The notes beneath the pieces were generated by a model. It did no database searches. It was not told the DNA's origin and worked only from the letters and a program-made list of their open reading frames with translations. DNA of 64,000 bases from Selaginella moellendorffii (lineage: Eukaryota; Streptophyta; Lycopodiopsida; Selaginellales; Selaginellaceae). The stretch spans positions 70,653 to 134,652 of the forward strand of contig NW_003314361.1 in assembly GCF_000143415.4 (NCBI RefSeq), written 5' to 3'. The translations under genes and the position numbers were made by a program. Shown here in pieces: positions 44,025-55,617 of the stretch; the stretch's first letter is position 1, and each line of letters opens with the position of its first letter.

Positions 44025-47000
44025 ACTCACCACCCATAGAAGAAGTTTGATGCCCACATCGAATGTCTCTCTTTTATCCTACAACTTGTTGACCATGTCT
44101 CTGGGGGCATCCCCCCACTTAGCGGTGTGCCTAAGTTAGCCTCCCCAGCCAAGAGCCCATGACAATGGAATATAGGTGTCCCTATACTCCTCACCTCACC
44201 ACGCCCTAGTATGGGGTCGGGACTTGAACCCAACTTTGCTTTACTAGGGGGTTGGGACTCGAACCCAACCTCCGTAGAATACGTCTAAAGATTCGACATC
44301 CCCGCAGGGAGTCGGGCGTAGTTCCCTATGCCTGGTCAACCTAGCTAACCCATGCTAATTAGCTTACCTTCGGCGCACCTTCGGATCCCAACATATGCCA
44401 TTGCTCAACTTCACAAATTGATACTTTAATTGAACTTTGCATAAGTATATAGAGTTTTGCCTTGCAGAAATTCGTCCATTAAACCTCGCGCGTTCGCTAG
44501 GTTCTCCTCTGGTTCCCATGTTGTTTCGCAGTGTGGAAATCCTTTCCAGTTCACATAGAACTCTCTCACCTCGCGTCCTTGTCGCCTGCTCTTACGCGCA
44601 TTGAGGATGGCCTCGACTTCGTATTCTTCTTCCCCTTGGATAACCTAAGGTAAAGGTTTTATTTGGTCCTTGCAAAGTGGATTCTCAAAATATGGCTTGA
44701 ATAAGTCCACGTGGAATACAGGGTGCATCTTCCCCATCTCTCGAGGAAGTCGGAGACGGTAAGCCACTTTACCGATTCGAGCCTCAATCTCATAAGGCCC
44801 CGCGAACGTGCTTGAGGAACTCAAGATCAATTCATTTACAGGAATACATGCATTTTTACCTTTGGGTCAACTTCTAGCTGATCCCACTTGGTAGTCTGAG
44901 GTTCTTGGTGTTTAGCCATACCTTCTCCCCAGCTTGGAACTCTACATCCCAGCACCTCTAGTTTGCGTACTTGGTTTGCCTTTGTTAAGCCCGTTCCAAG
45001 GAATCCCTCACTAGATTCCAAATGTTGAGTCTTTCCGCCGTGAATGCCTCCACTGCGGGTAACTCTCCATGATACTCGGCCACGCCGAGTTCCACAGAAC
45101 CTTCCATAGCTCGCCTATTAATGACTTCCCATGGATTCACCCCGATGCTCGAATGTGGTGAGTTGTTATAACACATTTCCGCAAGGCCCAAATGACTTAC
45201 CCAATCGGTCTGGTCTCCCGAGACATAGCATCGCAAATAATCCTCCAGCTACCTATTCACCCTTTCTGTTTGTCCGTCTGTCAAGAAGTGTTAATGCCAT
45301 CAAACTTGACTTAATACCCATTACCTGTTTGTGGGTGATAGGCTTTGCTGAATTTCAACTTGGTGCAATATAGTTCCAGGAATGTTCTCCAGAACTTATT
45401 GGTGAAGATGTTATCTCGATCTGAGATAATCTCTTTTGGGCTTCCTTGCACTCAAACCACTTGTTTGAAGAACAACTTCGCCACACCTTCCGCATCCACT
45501 TCCGTTGTGGTGGGTATGAAATGTGCCATATTCAAAAATCAGTCCACCACTACGAATATCGCATCGAACCCCTCGCTTAGGGGGAGTCCCGTGATGAAGT
45601 CCATCGTAAGACATTTTCATGGACGATTTGGAATTAGGATGCTTTGTAACAAGCCCCCACTAGCCTTAGTCACGGCTTTGACTTGCTGAGATGTTAGACA
45701 TGTCTTTACATAGTCTTGGACGTCCTTAGCCATATTTTGCCAGTGGTACTTCCTCTTGAGTAAGCCCATCGTCTTGGGCACTCTGCTGTGTCCTGCAAGA
45801 GGTCCATCATGACACTCTTCTAAGGCTACCTTCCTTAGTTACCCTTCTGGAACATACACCCTCATTTGCTTATAAATATGAGTCCATTGCGTTCTGCATA
45901 GCCCGTTTTCTCTTCCGTTGGTAACTCACCTCTCTGGTGAGTTTCCCGTGCCTCGAGATTCCTCAGCAACACTTCTTGTGTTAGACCATCGTTCTCGTAT
46001 GTGGTCCACACATCATCCCAAAAGGTTGTTGTCGTGCTGGATATTGCCAACTTCAAGCTCGCTTTTCGACTTAGCACATCTGCCACGATGTTGCTCTTCC
46101 CAAGCTTGTACAGAATCTCGCAATCAAACTCGGCCAAAGCATTGGCCCACCAACCTTGTTTTCCCCTCAGGTCGGGCTGTGACAAGAGGTGTTTCGTTAC
46201 CACATTGTCCGTGTAAACCTTGAAGTGTCTTCCAAAGTAGTGTCGCCACTCCTTGAGCACTTTAGCCACCGCAAATAATTCCTTCTCGTGGGTAGGCCAC
46301 TTTCGCTGAGCCTTGTCCAACTTCTAAATGAAGAACACCACTGGATTGTTGTTTTGCTTCAAAATTGCACCTAACGCAAAGTCCGAAGCATCAGTTTCTA
46401 CCTCAAAGTCTTTACCAAAGTCGGGTAACGCTAACACGGGGGTCTTCTTCAACTTCCCTTTGAGGTGGACAAATGCCACCTCGCATTCCGCTGTCCATAC
46501 CATCTTCCCTTTACCTGTTTGGTCCGTTAAGGGCAGAGCTACTCTCGAATAGTGTTTGATAAACTTGTGGTAGTAGTTGCATAGCCCCAAAAATGCCCTC
46601 AACACCTGTACATTCGATGGTCGCTCCCATTCCTAGATCTCTTGGACCTTCTCAGAATCCACCTTGAGCTCATCCCTGCCCACCACATGCCCGAGAAACT
46701 TTACCTCTTATTGAGCAAAGTCACATTTGCTCTCTTTAGCATACAGCTTATGTTCCTTTAGTTTCTCAAACACCTTCGTCAAGTGTTTGGCATGCTCCTC
46801 TAGCGTTTCGCTATAGATCAGGATGTTGTCAATATAGATGACAACAAAGTGATCCAGATAGGGTACAAAGATATGGTTCATCAACGCCGAAAACATTGCC
46901 AGCACATTGCATAGCCCGAAGGGCATCACCAAAAACTCGAAGCTCCCATACCTCGTTCGACAGGTTGTCTTCTCGACATCTTCCTCTACTACCCTGATCT

Positions 47001-47406
47001 GGTAGTATCCTGACCTTAGGTCAATCCTCGAGAAGTATTTTGCCTTTCCCAACCTATCGAACAAGTCCTCAATCCTTGGCAAAGGGTACTTATTCTTCTT
47101 TGTATATTTGTTGAGCAACCGGTAGTCTATACACATGCGCATAGATCTATCTTTCTTTTTCACAAATAGCACCGGCACCCCATACGGCAACTTGCTCAAC
47201 CTAACATACCCTTTGTCCACCAACTCTTCTAGTTGGCGCTTGAGCTCCGCCAGTTCTTTTTCGTTCAAACGATAGGGGGGACGAACCACCGCCTCAGCAC
47301 CCTCGACCAGCTCAATCTTATATTCTATCGGTCGTGCGGGGGGCAACCCCGCCGCTAGCTCCTCTGGTATGGTATCCTGGAATTGGTCCAACACCCGCTG
47401 GATCAC
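44025..47406 (-). pseudogene. pol of element 2: RT, RNase H, integrase, chromodomain
   Basis: Reads right to left. The RT frame (46708-47406) has [10 protein letters not shown] and the box YIDNILIY, in which the second catalytic Asp is Asn. RNase H follows (46324-46605 and 45862-46320; ETDASDFALGAIL). Integrase is broken by stops near 45340-45850, and the GPYEIEARIGKVAYRLRLP segment lies in 44645-44830. A chromodomain-like end lies at about 44480-44640. Next to the PPT (about 44025-44037) is an imperfect hairpin. The YIDN change and frameshifts make it inactive. Confidence 0.75.
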
Positions 47407-48946
47407 TAAAGGTACTTATTTTGTTCCTATCTTTTTGTCACTCTTCACCGAGAGAAAGCACAAAAATGCAGCCTTGGTCCCTTTAATGAGTTGTCCCCTT
47501 GTGGACACTAGGTTTAGGCACGAATTTTTGGCCTTGCATTGCCCTACCTTTAGATCCTGGGCCTCCACCCTGGATCTTCTTCCTTGGGCATTCGCTAGTA
47601 CCACAAGATTCCTACCTTGTCCATATAGGGCTACCACGAACCGATTGAACCAATCCATCCCGAAAATCACGTCAAATCCTGCCATATCCAACACGGTGAA
47701 ATCCATGTCTACTTTCCAAGTCCCTACTTCGACTCTCACTTGTCGAAGTACATCATCAGTGCTTTGGCTACCTTGAAAAAACTCTATAGTCCTTGGTTCG
47801 CCCAGCCACTGCACTGTTAGTCCGGCTTGCCGGACTATATATGCAGCCACAAAATTATCCAAAGCACTCGTGTCAATAAGGATCTTAACAAAGCTACCCT
47901 CGAGCTTCCCTCGGAGGGCTAGTAGATGTCGCGAACAACTCTTTACCAAAGTTACTCGTGTAGTGAATAACTTTGAGCTAGAGACTAGATCATATACCTC
48001 AATTTAGACTTCACTTGATTTAATGGCCATATTGGCTCTAGCCTTCTTTGGGTAGGGACATTCCTTCAAAAAGTGTCCCGTTTCACCGCAGTTGTAAGAT
48101 ACATTGTTTCCCATGCTGCTAAACGACTTGACCTTCTTATCCATGGGTTTGTCTCTTTTTTTTTTACTCCCCTACGTACTCGCTCGCTGGCCACCGGATT
48201 TGCCTTTCCGGAACCCCGAGGACTCATTGTTAGAGAAACTCTTCTTGAATTTCCCTTTGCTATATGTTCCCCTTGGTTTGGCCCCTTTGCTAAATGTGGA
48301 CCCCAACCTCGTCGTGGTCCCCTTTTCCAGGTTATTGTTGAAATGCACTTTGATGGCCGCATCCAATGTTTCCTTGTGGTTGGTTGGGTTCCAGCGCATC
48401 ACCTCACCGCGAGCCCAAGTTTGCAAACCTAATATGAAGGCATGGAACGCATCCATATCCCCTATGTCCGTGACAAGTATCCTCTTTGCCATAAACCCAT
48501 TCACATACTCCTGAATGGTTCCGGTCTGCTTCAGCCTACTTAGCTTGTCTCTTAGATGCAGAGTAGCATTCGGAGGAACGTAAGTTGCATGGATCCTCGC
48601 CTTCATCATGTCCCAAGTGGCCACTGGTCCTTCGTTGGCCTCCATCGTTCTCCACCAAGACTCCAGCATCCGCAGTCTTTCGCTTTTTCTTCCACTTCTC
48701 GTCACGCTTTAGCTTGTGTATAAGAGTCTCGAGCAGGGCATTGGTCTGTGCCAACTATCCATTTAGAACGTTCAATCGAGCCTTGGACGACCAAGCCTTG
48801 CCACCGGACTCCTGTTTGGAAGTTTCCTCACTGGAGTCCTCCTTATGCAAGGATTCCTCATCCATAGCCTCTCGTTCGACCGGAGGCTCCAGCTCTGGAG
48901 GAGGTTCCGTCTCCGCCTTGGTTCGCTTTTGCCCTGCCTTTGCCAT
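47407..48946 (-). pseudogene. gag-protease of element 2
   Basis: ATG at 48946 (MAKAGQKRTKAET...) begins a Glu-rich N-terminus and a fuller gag than in element 1. The capsid part (48172-48705) has the Retrotrans_gag pattern (TWDMMKARIHATYVPP...LSRLKQTGTIQEYVNGF). A zinc knuckle remnant lies at about 48055-48100. The protease follows in 47416-47949 with the catalytic triad changed to DTS, and FGMDW further on. At least two frame changes separate N-terminus, capsid and protease. Confidence 0.7.
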
Positions 48947-49002
48947 CTCCCAGCAATCCGCCTCTATCCTTCGCTAGAACTGAGGAAAAGGCTCTAATAC
49001 CA

Positions 49003-49738
49003 AATATAGCCACAAATTTTTTCCTTTCTAATTTGCCAGCTTACCTCGTCTATCTGTCCAACACTGCCTTGGCTTTTGCTAAGTTCCCTCGCCAAGGTTC
49101 CCACCTATGGTACTAGCTCCTACCTACCTGGTTTCAGCTACTCACTGCACAAGCAATGAAGCGTTAGCCATCCATCCACAGATTCCCAAATCTCTCCCAA
49201 TCCTCCTCCCCAGGTTAGACTGAACTTAAGGTTCGGCTACACTCCCCCACAAGCAGCTAAGCACACCAAGCCCCCAAGTTCCTAACACCCCTTGGTACCA
49301 CAAGACTTGATCATGGGACCCTCTATATTCCAAGTCTTGGGTGCAACACTTGCTTTGGGACGCTGGGGCGAAACACCGTGGCCTAACGACCTGGTATGGG
49401 TACCTCTAGCCCCCCACTTCCATCCTGAAGGAAGGCCCAATCTCGAAGGCTCGATCTCGGACCCGATCTCGGACTCGACTTCGGACTCGACCTCGGACTC
49501 GGTCTCGGACCCGATTTGGATCTCGGACTCTGTCTCAAACTCGGTCTCAAACTTGGTCTCGAACTTGGTCTCCGATTCGGCCTCGGACTCGATCCCAGAC
49601 TCTATCTCGAACTCAGTCTCAGAGTCGGTCTTGGACTCGATCTTCGACTCGGTCCCATCTGATGAACTCTTTGTCATTTTGGGTCATGGTTTCAGGGATC
49701 CTTTAGCCTACAACACCTTGGCGAGTTGGTTCCTTACA
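49003..49738 (-). mobile_element. 5' LTR of element 2
   Basis: Starts at 49738 (TGTAAGGAACC on the minus strand) and ends near 49003 before the PBS (TGGTATTAGAGC, minus strand, about 48990-49001). It is shorter than the LTR of element 1 because the stretch between minisatellite and 'ggaagg' is deleted. The minisatellite is at about 49435-49660. Confidence 0.7.
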
Positions 49739-50735
49739 CTTCATTGATGGCCTTCATAGTGAGAGCATGCGACAACAGTTGTATCATTCTCAGCCTACAA
49801 AGAGTTTGGAGGAGCTCTTTGATGCAGCTCGTTGACTTAACAATGATAAACACAAGCCTCGCAAGCATTTGCAGAGTCCTTCTGTCAAGAATTGTTATGA
49901 TAATCGCCGTGAACACAAGGATGGGAACAAGCACCACAAGTTGAAGTCTATGGTGACTACTTCAGATGCAAAGGTGTCAAAGAAGCAAAAGTTCTTTGTG
50001 AAGAATTATAAACAAGTTTGTCATCATTGTGGCAAGCTTGGACACTATAAGGCTGATTATCCACAGCTAAAGTATAAGCAGCAGGGCAAAAGGAATGGCC
50101 AATCTTCTACTGATGGTAAGTCAAATGTTAAAAAGTTGGAAAATTTGCAACATGCAAATGACAGGGATGACCATTCTAGTCGAAGGAAGAGGCTTTTGAT
50201 GGTTTCTCATCAACGCAACTGTGTGTGGAACAAGATGGAGCTCGAGGATACTTGTGACTCAACTTTAATGCTGGAGGGCATGTTCCATGGCGGTCCAATG
50301 CGGATTTTATTGGATTGTGAGAGTGATAACAACTTTGTTTCGGCAAAGTTTATTGCAAAACATGGCTTCGTCACACAAGGAGTTCTTCCATATATGGTGG
50401 AAGGTGTAACTACCTCTGCTCAGCATTTCAATGCTTATGTAAAGATGTTAGACGTGTTGGTTGGCAAAACCACACTTGTGGAGACTTTTTATTTCACAGA
50501 TATCCATCGTGTGGATCTCATTCTTGGGATGCCATGGTTGGTGAAGGTGGATCAGAAGATAAAGTGGAGTATTAAGCATGTCTTGCTGGAGTATGATGGC
50601 ATTAAAGATGTGTGGTTTGGAGAAGGAGTTCAACCTCCAATTGTTATGCTCTCCACTACATCTTTGAAGCAGGCTTGTCGCAATGGAAAAGCACTTTCAA
50701 GTTACTTGTTATTTATTTGTGACTTGGGGGACTAA
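49739..50735 (+). pseudogene. gag-protease of element 3, 3' part
   Basis: Resumes the interrupted gag with DGLHSESMRQQL and SLEELFDAA. The longest frame (49869-50735) has a zinc knuckle CHHCGKLGHYKADYP (about 50020) with Tyr in place of the last Cys, and a retropepsin-like region ILLDCESDNNFVS followed by LILGMPWL. The catalytic DTG/DSG is replaced by DCE. Differs clearly from elements 1 and 2. Confidence 0.65.
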
Positions 50736-52074
50736 GGCATGTGTGGGGAGAAGTAGCAATATGGGATATACTTGACAAGTTTTTTAATGTTTTCCATTTG
50801 AACTTCCTTATGGGTTGCCTCCATTACAAAGTGTGGAGCATGGGATTATATTATAACCGGGGACACAGCCAATTTACCAGCATCCATTTCAGTTAAGTTA
50901 TGCAAAGGAGCAAGAAGTTCAACAACAAATCAAGGAGTTACTTGATTTTAGATTTATTCAGCCAAGTAAGTTTTTGTTTGGTGCTTTGGTTTTGCTTGTG
51001 AAAAAGAAAGACGGTTCAATGCGAATGTGTATTGACTAGAACAAGAAAATAGTGAAGGATAATATGCCAATGCCACGTGTGGATGATATCTTAGACAAAC
51101 TTGGTAAAGCACGAGTGTTTACTAAGATTGATCTGAGGAGCGGATATCATTAGATTGCAATAGATGATACATCTATCTCCAAGACGGCATTCAACACAAG
51201 CTTTGGACATTTTGAGTTTATAGTTATACCGTTTGGTTTGCCGAATACACCAGCCACATTTACTCGGTTGATGATATAGGTATTTTGCCGGGGGACATCA
51301 TTAGTGATCAAGATACAAAGTTCATAAATGGATTTTGGAAGAGCTTTGTGAAGGCTATGTTGAAACTCTTGAGTGGAGATCATCCTCAGATGGATGGGAA
51401 AACCGAGCATGTGAATCAAGTGGTGGAGGATATGCTCCATTGTAGCATTGGTCAATAGCAAGGACAGTGGGATCTATATCTTTCGTTGGTGCAATTTATT
51501 TGCAACAATAGCCAACACAGTGGAACCAAGCTAAATCCTTAATTTGCCATGTTTGGAAGGTATCCCCGAACAACAGTGGAGTTGGGATTGCATTTGAGTA
51601 AGGATGTTCAAGATAAGCTTGATTCTAAGGCGACTAATCTAGCCACAGAATTTGATGAGATTCTGGTGGTATGCAAACTGAATTTTTAAGCAGCTTAGGA
51701 TAGAGTGGAGAAGTTTGTTAATAAGTATTGCCAATTCCAGGAATATAAGGTGGGTGATCTTGTCTTCGTGCAAGTGATCTTTCCGTCAAATGAGTGGTGG
51801 AACACTTTGGTGCTTTTACGGACAGTTCATATGAAGTGCTAGAGCACATTGGTAAAGCAGCTTATCAGGTGCGGCTGCCAACTGGAGTGAAAATTCATCC
51901 AGTATTTTAAGTTATCTAGTTCAAAGGTGTACTATCTCGGAGTGACGGGCCCAATGCCTCCTTGATGTATACAACTGTGGAAGATGGACAAGGAGCTTGA
52001 GCAGGGTTCCCCAAAAAGGGCGATCACAGATATAACTCATCCTTGGGACAAAGACTTTGTTGGGGGGGAAGAAT
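50736..52074 (+). pseudogene. pol of element 3 with large internal deletion
   Basis: RT motifs LVKKKDGSMRMCID, FTKIDLRSGYH and [11 protein letters not shown] (50995-51260). Then the sequence jumps at about 51280 to the integrase core (SDQDTKFINGFWKSF, PQMDGKTEHVNQVVEDML), so RT end, RNase H and the integrase finger are gone. Integrase C-terminal fragments reach about 51910. Several stops. A G-rich PPT (TGGGGGGGAAGAAT) precedes the LTR. Confidence 0.65.
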
Positions 52075-52307
52075 TGTTAGGTGCCAGATTTGTTCACATG
52101 GTCAACATCAATCAAAGGGAGGCTCAAAGGTATATTAAAGCATGTTAGGGTAAGGGACTTAACCTACCCTAGGGCTTACAGTGGAGTAGCGGCACAATGG
52201 AGCTTTTAAGGTAGCTCAGGGGTGGTTAGGTGGTGAGGAACCTCAAGAGGAGGTGTAGCATAGTCTAGAAAGATTGGATCTCTGTCTTTTTGTGCCAGAT
52301 TATAACA
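52075..52307 (+). mobile_element. 3' LTR of element 3
   Basis: TGTTAGGTGCC...ATAACA, 233 bp, directly after the PPT; the second half matches 32921-33049 upstream of gag. Confidence 0.65.
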
Positions 52308-52469
52308 TTGCAATTTGGAGATTATTCCCTAACAAGGGGAAGATTGTTAGGCACTAGGTCAGGATAATAGGATAAAGAAAGGGTCTTGCCAGAACATTGA
52401 GTCGATATTCCCATTAACCATGGCCACCGGCCCTAGCCATGGCCTGGGGTGGCCTCCCCTTTCCAAGAA

Positions 52470-52519
52470 CCATGGCTTCCGAGGCTGCCCCGGGCCATGG
52501 CTTCCGAGGCTGCCCCAGG
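52470..52519. repeat. 25-bp GC-rich tandem duplication
   Basis: Two units beginning CCATGGCTTCCGAGGCTGCC in a short GC-rich island (52395-52535) with several CCATGG motifs. No gene seen. Confidence 0.8.
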
Positions 52520-52588
52520 CCCGGGATCGGACAGCTGTGGGGGTCTTATTATTATAGATTAAAATAATGAACATATTGTATTAAAAAC

Positions 52589-53465
52589 TTATATTGTAAG
52601 TGTATATATATATAAAAAAAAACAGAAGCTTGCATCCTCGTAGTCCACTTGAACAACAAACTGGCGCATCTCCCCAAATACTGCATTTCTTTTCCCATAG
52701 TCTCCATCTTTATTATTCTTGTATTGCTGCCATCCAGTTCCCGGAAACATCTCTTTTGGAACACACAACCACAACCTGTAGCTTGATCTCTTCAATGCAG
52801 CATCCACCATTTCTAAGCCACTCGCTTTAAAGCCATGTTTTCCATCCCGTCTCTTGAAGACCTGAATGAGAATGTCTTCATCCATACCAGAATCAATGCT
52901 CGGAAAGACTTCAGAAGTTGGTTTCACGTACTTGCCCATCCCCATCTTTCCTCCAAACTCACCAGCAGAACTTGCCTCTAGCATGATATGAGGTCCAATA
53001 TGATAGGAAGTCTCAGGACCGGAGCTTCCATCATCGTAAACTGGCTTGATAACAAAATCACCACCCTTCAACAGCAGCCTATGCACAAGAGGCTCATAAA
53101 GCTTCCCCCACAAAGCCCCTACCCAAGAGCAGATGAATGTTTCTTTCAGAAATTCCACCACACGCACAGCTCCAGCAAGCAGATACTGATGCCCAAGCTC
53201 TGTCATCAAAGCCTTGCTTTCAAACTGATGTCTTTTCGCTGTGGTCCTCAGTTGCGATGATGTGCAGAATGCAGTCACTGACTTTTTTCACGTACCCTCC
53301 TGACAAAACCATAGCCGCTTTGATGCACTTGATCCGTGGCCCTGGCCTTCCCCTCATCCAGCTTTGTTGCACGCAGTACATACCTAGGAACTCCACCCAA
53401 ATAATCGAAGTTTTCAAGCCCTTCCTTTCCAGGGAGGAGATTAAGAAATTCCTTGACGACTTTGA
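52589..53465 (-). pseudogene. Crinkler/RHS-like protein fragment, copy 1
   Basis: Minus-strand frames read in order: EFLNLLPGKEGLENFDYLGGVPRYVLRATK, then ...KAAMVLSGGYVKKVSD, then QYLLAGAVRVVEFLKETF...ALWGKLYEPLVHRLLLKG and GDFVIKPVYDD. The remainder reaches VVQVDYED. The GGVPRYVL segment followed by W/L-x-G-x-L-[FY]-E...VH..L..GG.F recalls the C-terminal part of Crinkler/RHS-type P-loop proteins found in many eukaryotes; the assignment is from memory. The first part needs two frame changes, so it is broken or has unseen introns. The last frame (52589-53278) is open for 229 codons. A second, inverted copy is at 55618-56214. No P-loop part is seen. Confidence 0.45.
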
Positions 53466-53468
53466 GCC

Positions 53469-53606
53469 TTACTGAACTACGTCGGGCATGGGCGGCAATC
53501 TCCGCCACTGGGCCGTGAGTGGATCAAGCGCAAACCACACCAATTCCTCCTCCTTGTCCACCACGCCCAGCTCGCGCCTCAGCCGGAAGATCTCGCTCGA
53601 GCTCAT
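53469..53606 (-). pseudogene. F-box/kelch protein fragment
   Basis: ATG 53606 opens 45 codons ending in TAA. It reads IFRLRRELGVVDKEEELVWF and continues ALDPLTAQWRRLPPMP, the characteristic pre-kelch segment of plant F-box/kelch proteins, which usually recruit substrates to SCF ubiquitin ligases. Only this segment is present. It abuts the Crinkler/RHS-like frame, which overlaps in another phase. Confidence 0.55.
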
Positions 53607-53689
53607 GACCACACTGACATATAAAGCATGCAATAAAGTCCCCCCTTGCCAAACTCCTCATAGTTTGTCTTCTTAGATGGCCAACCTTG

Positions 53690-53850
53690 TATAACGCCTA
53701 CTCCAGTTCTAATATGTTAGGGTTCGACTCCAGCAAAATGGAGGAGAAATTGGCTAAGGTGCAGGGTAACCCTAAACCCTGTATGGAGACCGCACGATCT
53801 TCATCCGATGACCCGGTGTTTTAGACCACTAACTCAATTATAAACACAGA
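53690..53850. repeat. Rearranged copy of the 57.2-57.4 kb segment
   Basis: 'ccgcacgatcttcatc' to 'ccactaactcaattataaac' matches 57316-57372 in the same orientation, while 'gaaattggctaaggtgcagg' at about 53747 matches the reverse complement of the exon at about 57222-57250. Parts of one locus are thus present in both orientations. Confidence 0.6.
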
Positions 53851-53870
53851 AAACTTCTATCACGATAGGT

Positions 53871-55617
53871 GTGGTCATCCCTCCGGACGTCGTGAGTCAA
53901 GGGTCTTCTAGTCACCAAAGTGGAGAATGTTGCCAAGGCCATCCTGCCCACAATTGCCTACCACACTCATCCTCAATCGCCCACGACACTGTTATAACCT
54001 GCTTGGTTTTCACTAAATTGTTGAAAGAGTGTAAGCCAGGGCTCTTTCCACGAGACTGGGCGTTTTTTCAACTGGAGTATCTGACAGTTGAGGACGTGTT
54101 CCTGCAACTGGTTAATGAGTTGCTTGGTTTGGTCCGCAAAGTCGATCAAGTGCTCTCTTTGGTTACAAAATTTAGAACCTGCATTGGAAAGCTGGTCCAA
54201 GAGGTGGGTTGGGGGGATGGCACGGTTGTGCTCGACGAAGCTCAGGCATTATTACAGTGCATGAAGGGCTGCTTCGTATCAAGCAAACTCCTCAGAAAGG
54301 GCAGTCTTTGTTGAATCCCATCGTCCTTGTGCTCAAGTCATATGGTGTGATGCGAAGTCCCCTGTTTGTTTACAGGAAAGAGCATGTTGACAGTTCTGCA
54401 GAATCTTCTTTCTGGAACTATGAAAACGTTTGATGTGGAAGAGATTTACAGTCTACCTGTGTTCGATGGCAACACAGGAAGGAGAAGACTTTTATCAACC
54501 GCTATTGATGTATGGAGATTGAACCTAAATATCACAATATCACATCATTCTGTCTTACCTGAGAGATAGTAAGTAAATATCAGATCTTCCATAAAGCTTG
54601 CCATCTCATGATCGTTCCACAGGAAACCTGCTTCATCTCTCAAAGAGTGATGGACTCCAAGTTCCCGGCCTGTTTTAGTGATCATCCTTCATGCATATTT
54701 CATGAACCAATCTGCAGCACTTTATCAGTTTTTCAGGTGCTGGACATGTGATTCAGAGGAGGGGCATGACCCTTGTAGACTGTGGTATTGCAAGTTTCCT
54801 TAAGAGCAGTGATGGAGCCAAACCTTTTGCACCAATAGTCAGAGGGGTCACCGATAATGAAGCTCAAGCTCCCGGTTTGTTAGTTACAACAAAGATTCAC
54901 TATATAATCTTGCAAGAGCCCTGGTACATGCCAAAAGGTACATTCCTGGGATGCTTTATCAACAGATCTACCATACTTGGAATCAACTTACTCCTGAGTA
55001 CATGGACTCTTTGAATACCGGGTCCATCCAGTCAATCCTTGCATTCTGGACCAGCAACTTCATACACCAGCTACCTGAGAGCAGCCGTGTGCATGGCTGC
55101 TTTGCGTCGTCCGAGGCATTCGAAACTCTCGCGCTGGTGAGAGCGTGTTTTCCTGTGACTATACGTAACGTGGCTGACGAGATGCACAGTGGCTCCAGAA
55201 ATCCTTTCACCTGTCTCGTCATCCCACCCTGTGTAACTTCCATATCCACGAGAGCAACAGCAGCTTGACGTGCCAGGAAGAGCAGGGTCAAGCTGAGCTC
55301 ATGCTGCTGCCGGCAGACGAGCTCCTCGGGCAAGTGCTCAAGCCTTTGTAGCAACCCGCGTCTCGCGCTTCCAGTAAGCTCCTTGCAGCAATCGAACTGT
55401 GGCCTCGGCGCAGCAGCAAAGAGTAGTCGAGACATACGTCATGTACCAGCATCGGCAAAGGAGCAGGGTCGGCATGGAAGCACGGCAGTGACAGCAAGAT
55501 GAATCTTGAAACACCCGTGCTCGTCCACACCACATTTAATCCTGCTTTGCAGAATGGCCCTGTCTAAGCATATGTTGCAAACGAAACACCACTCTCCACT
55601 GACTGGAGCCACTTGTT
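53871..55617. other. Region with unrecognised coding-like fragments
   Basis: Plus-strand frames at 53871-54314, 54366-54569, 54748-55014 and 54951-55268 look partly coding (DVEEIYSLPVFDGNTGRRRL; EPWYMPKGTFLGMLYQQIYH across a frame change near 54950) but carry no motif I recognise. The minus frame 54983-55435 overlaps them. Probably a decayed gene on the plus strand. Confidence 0.3.
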
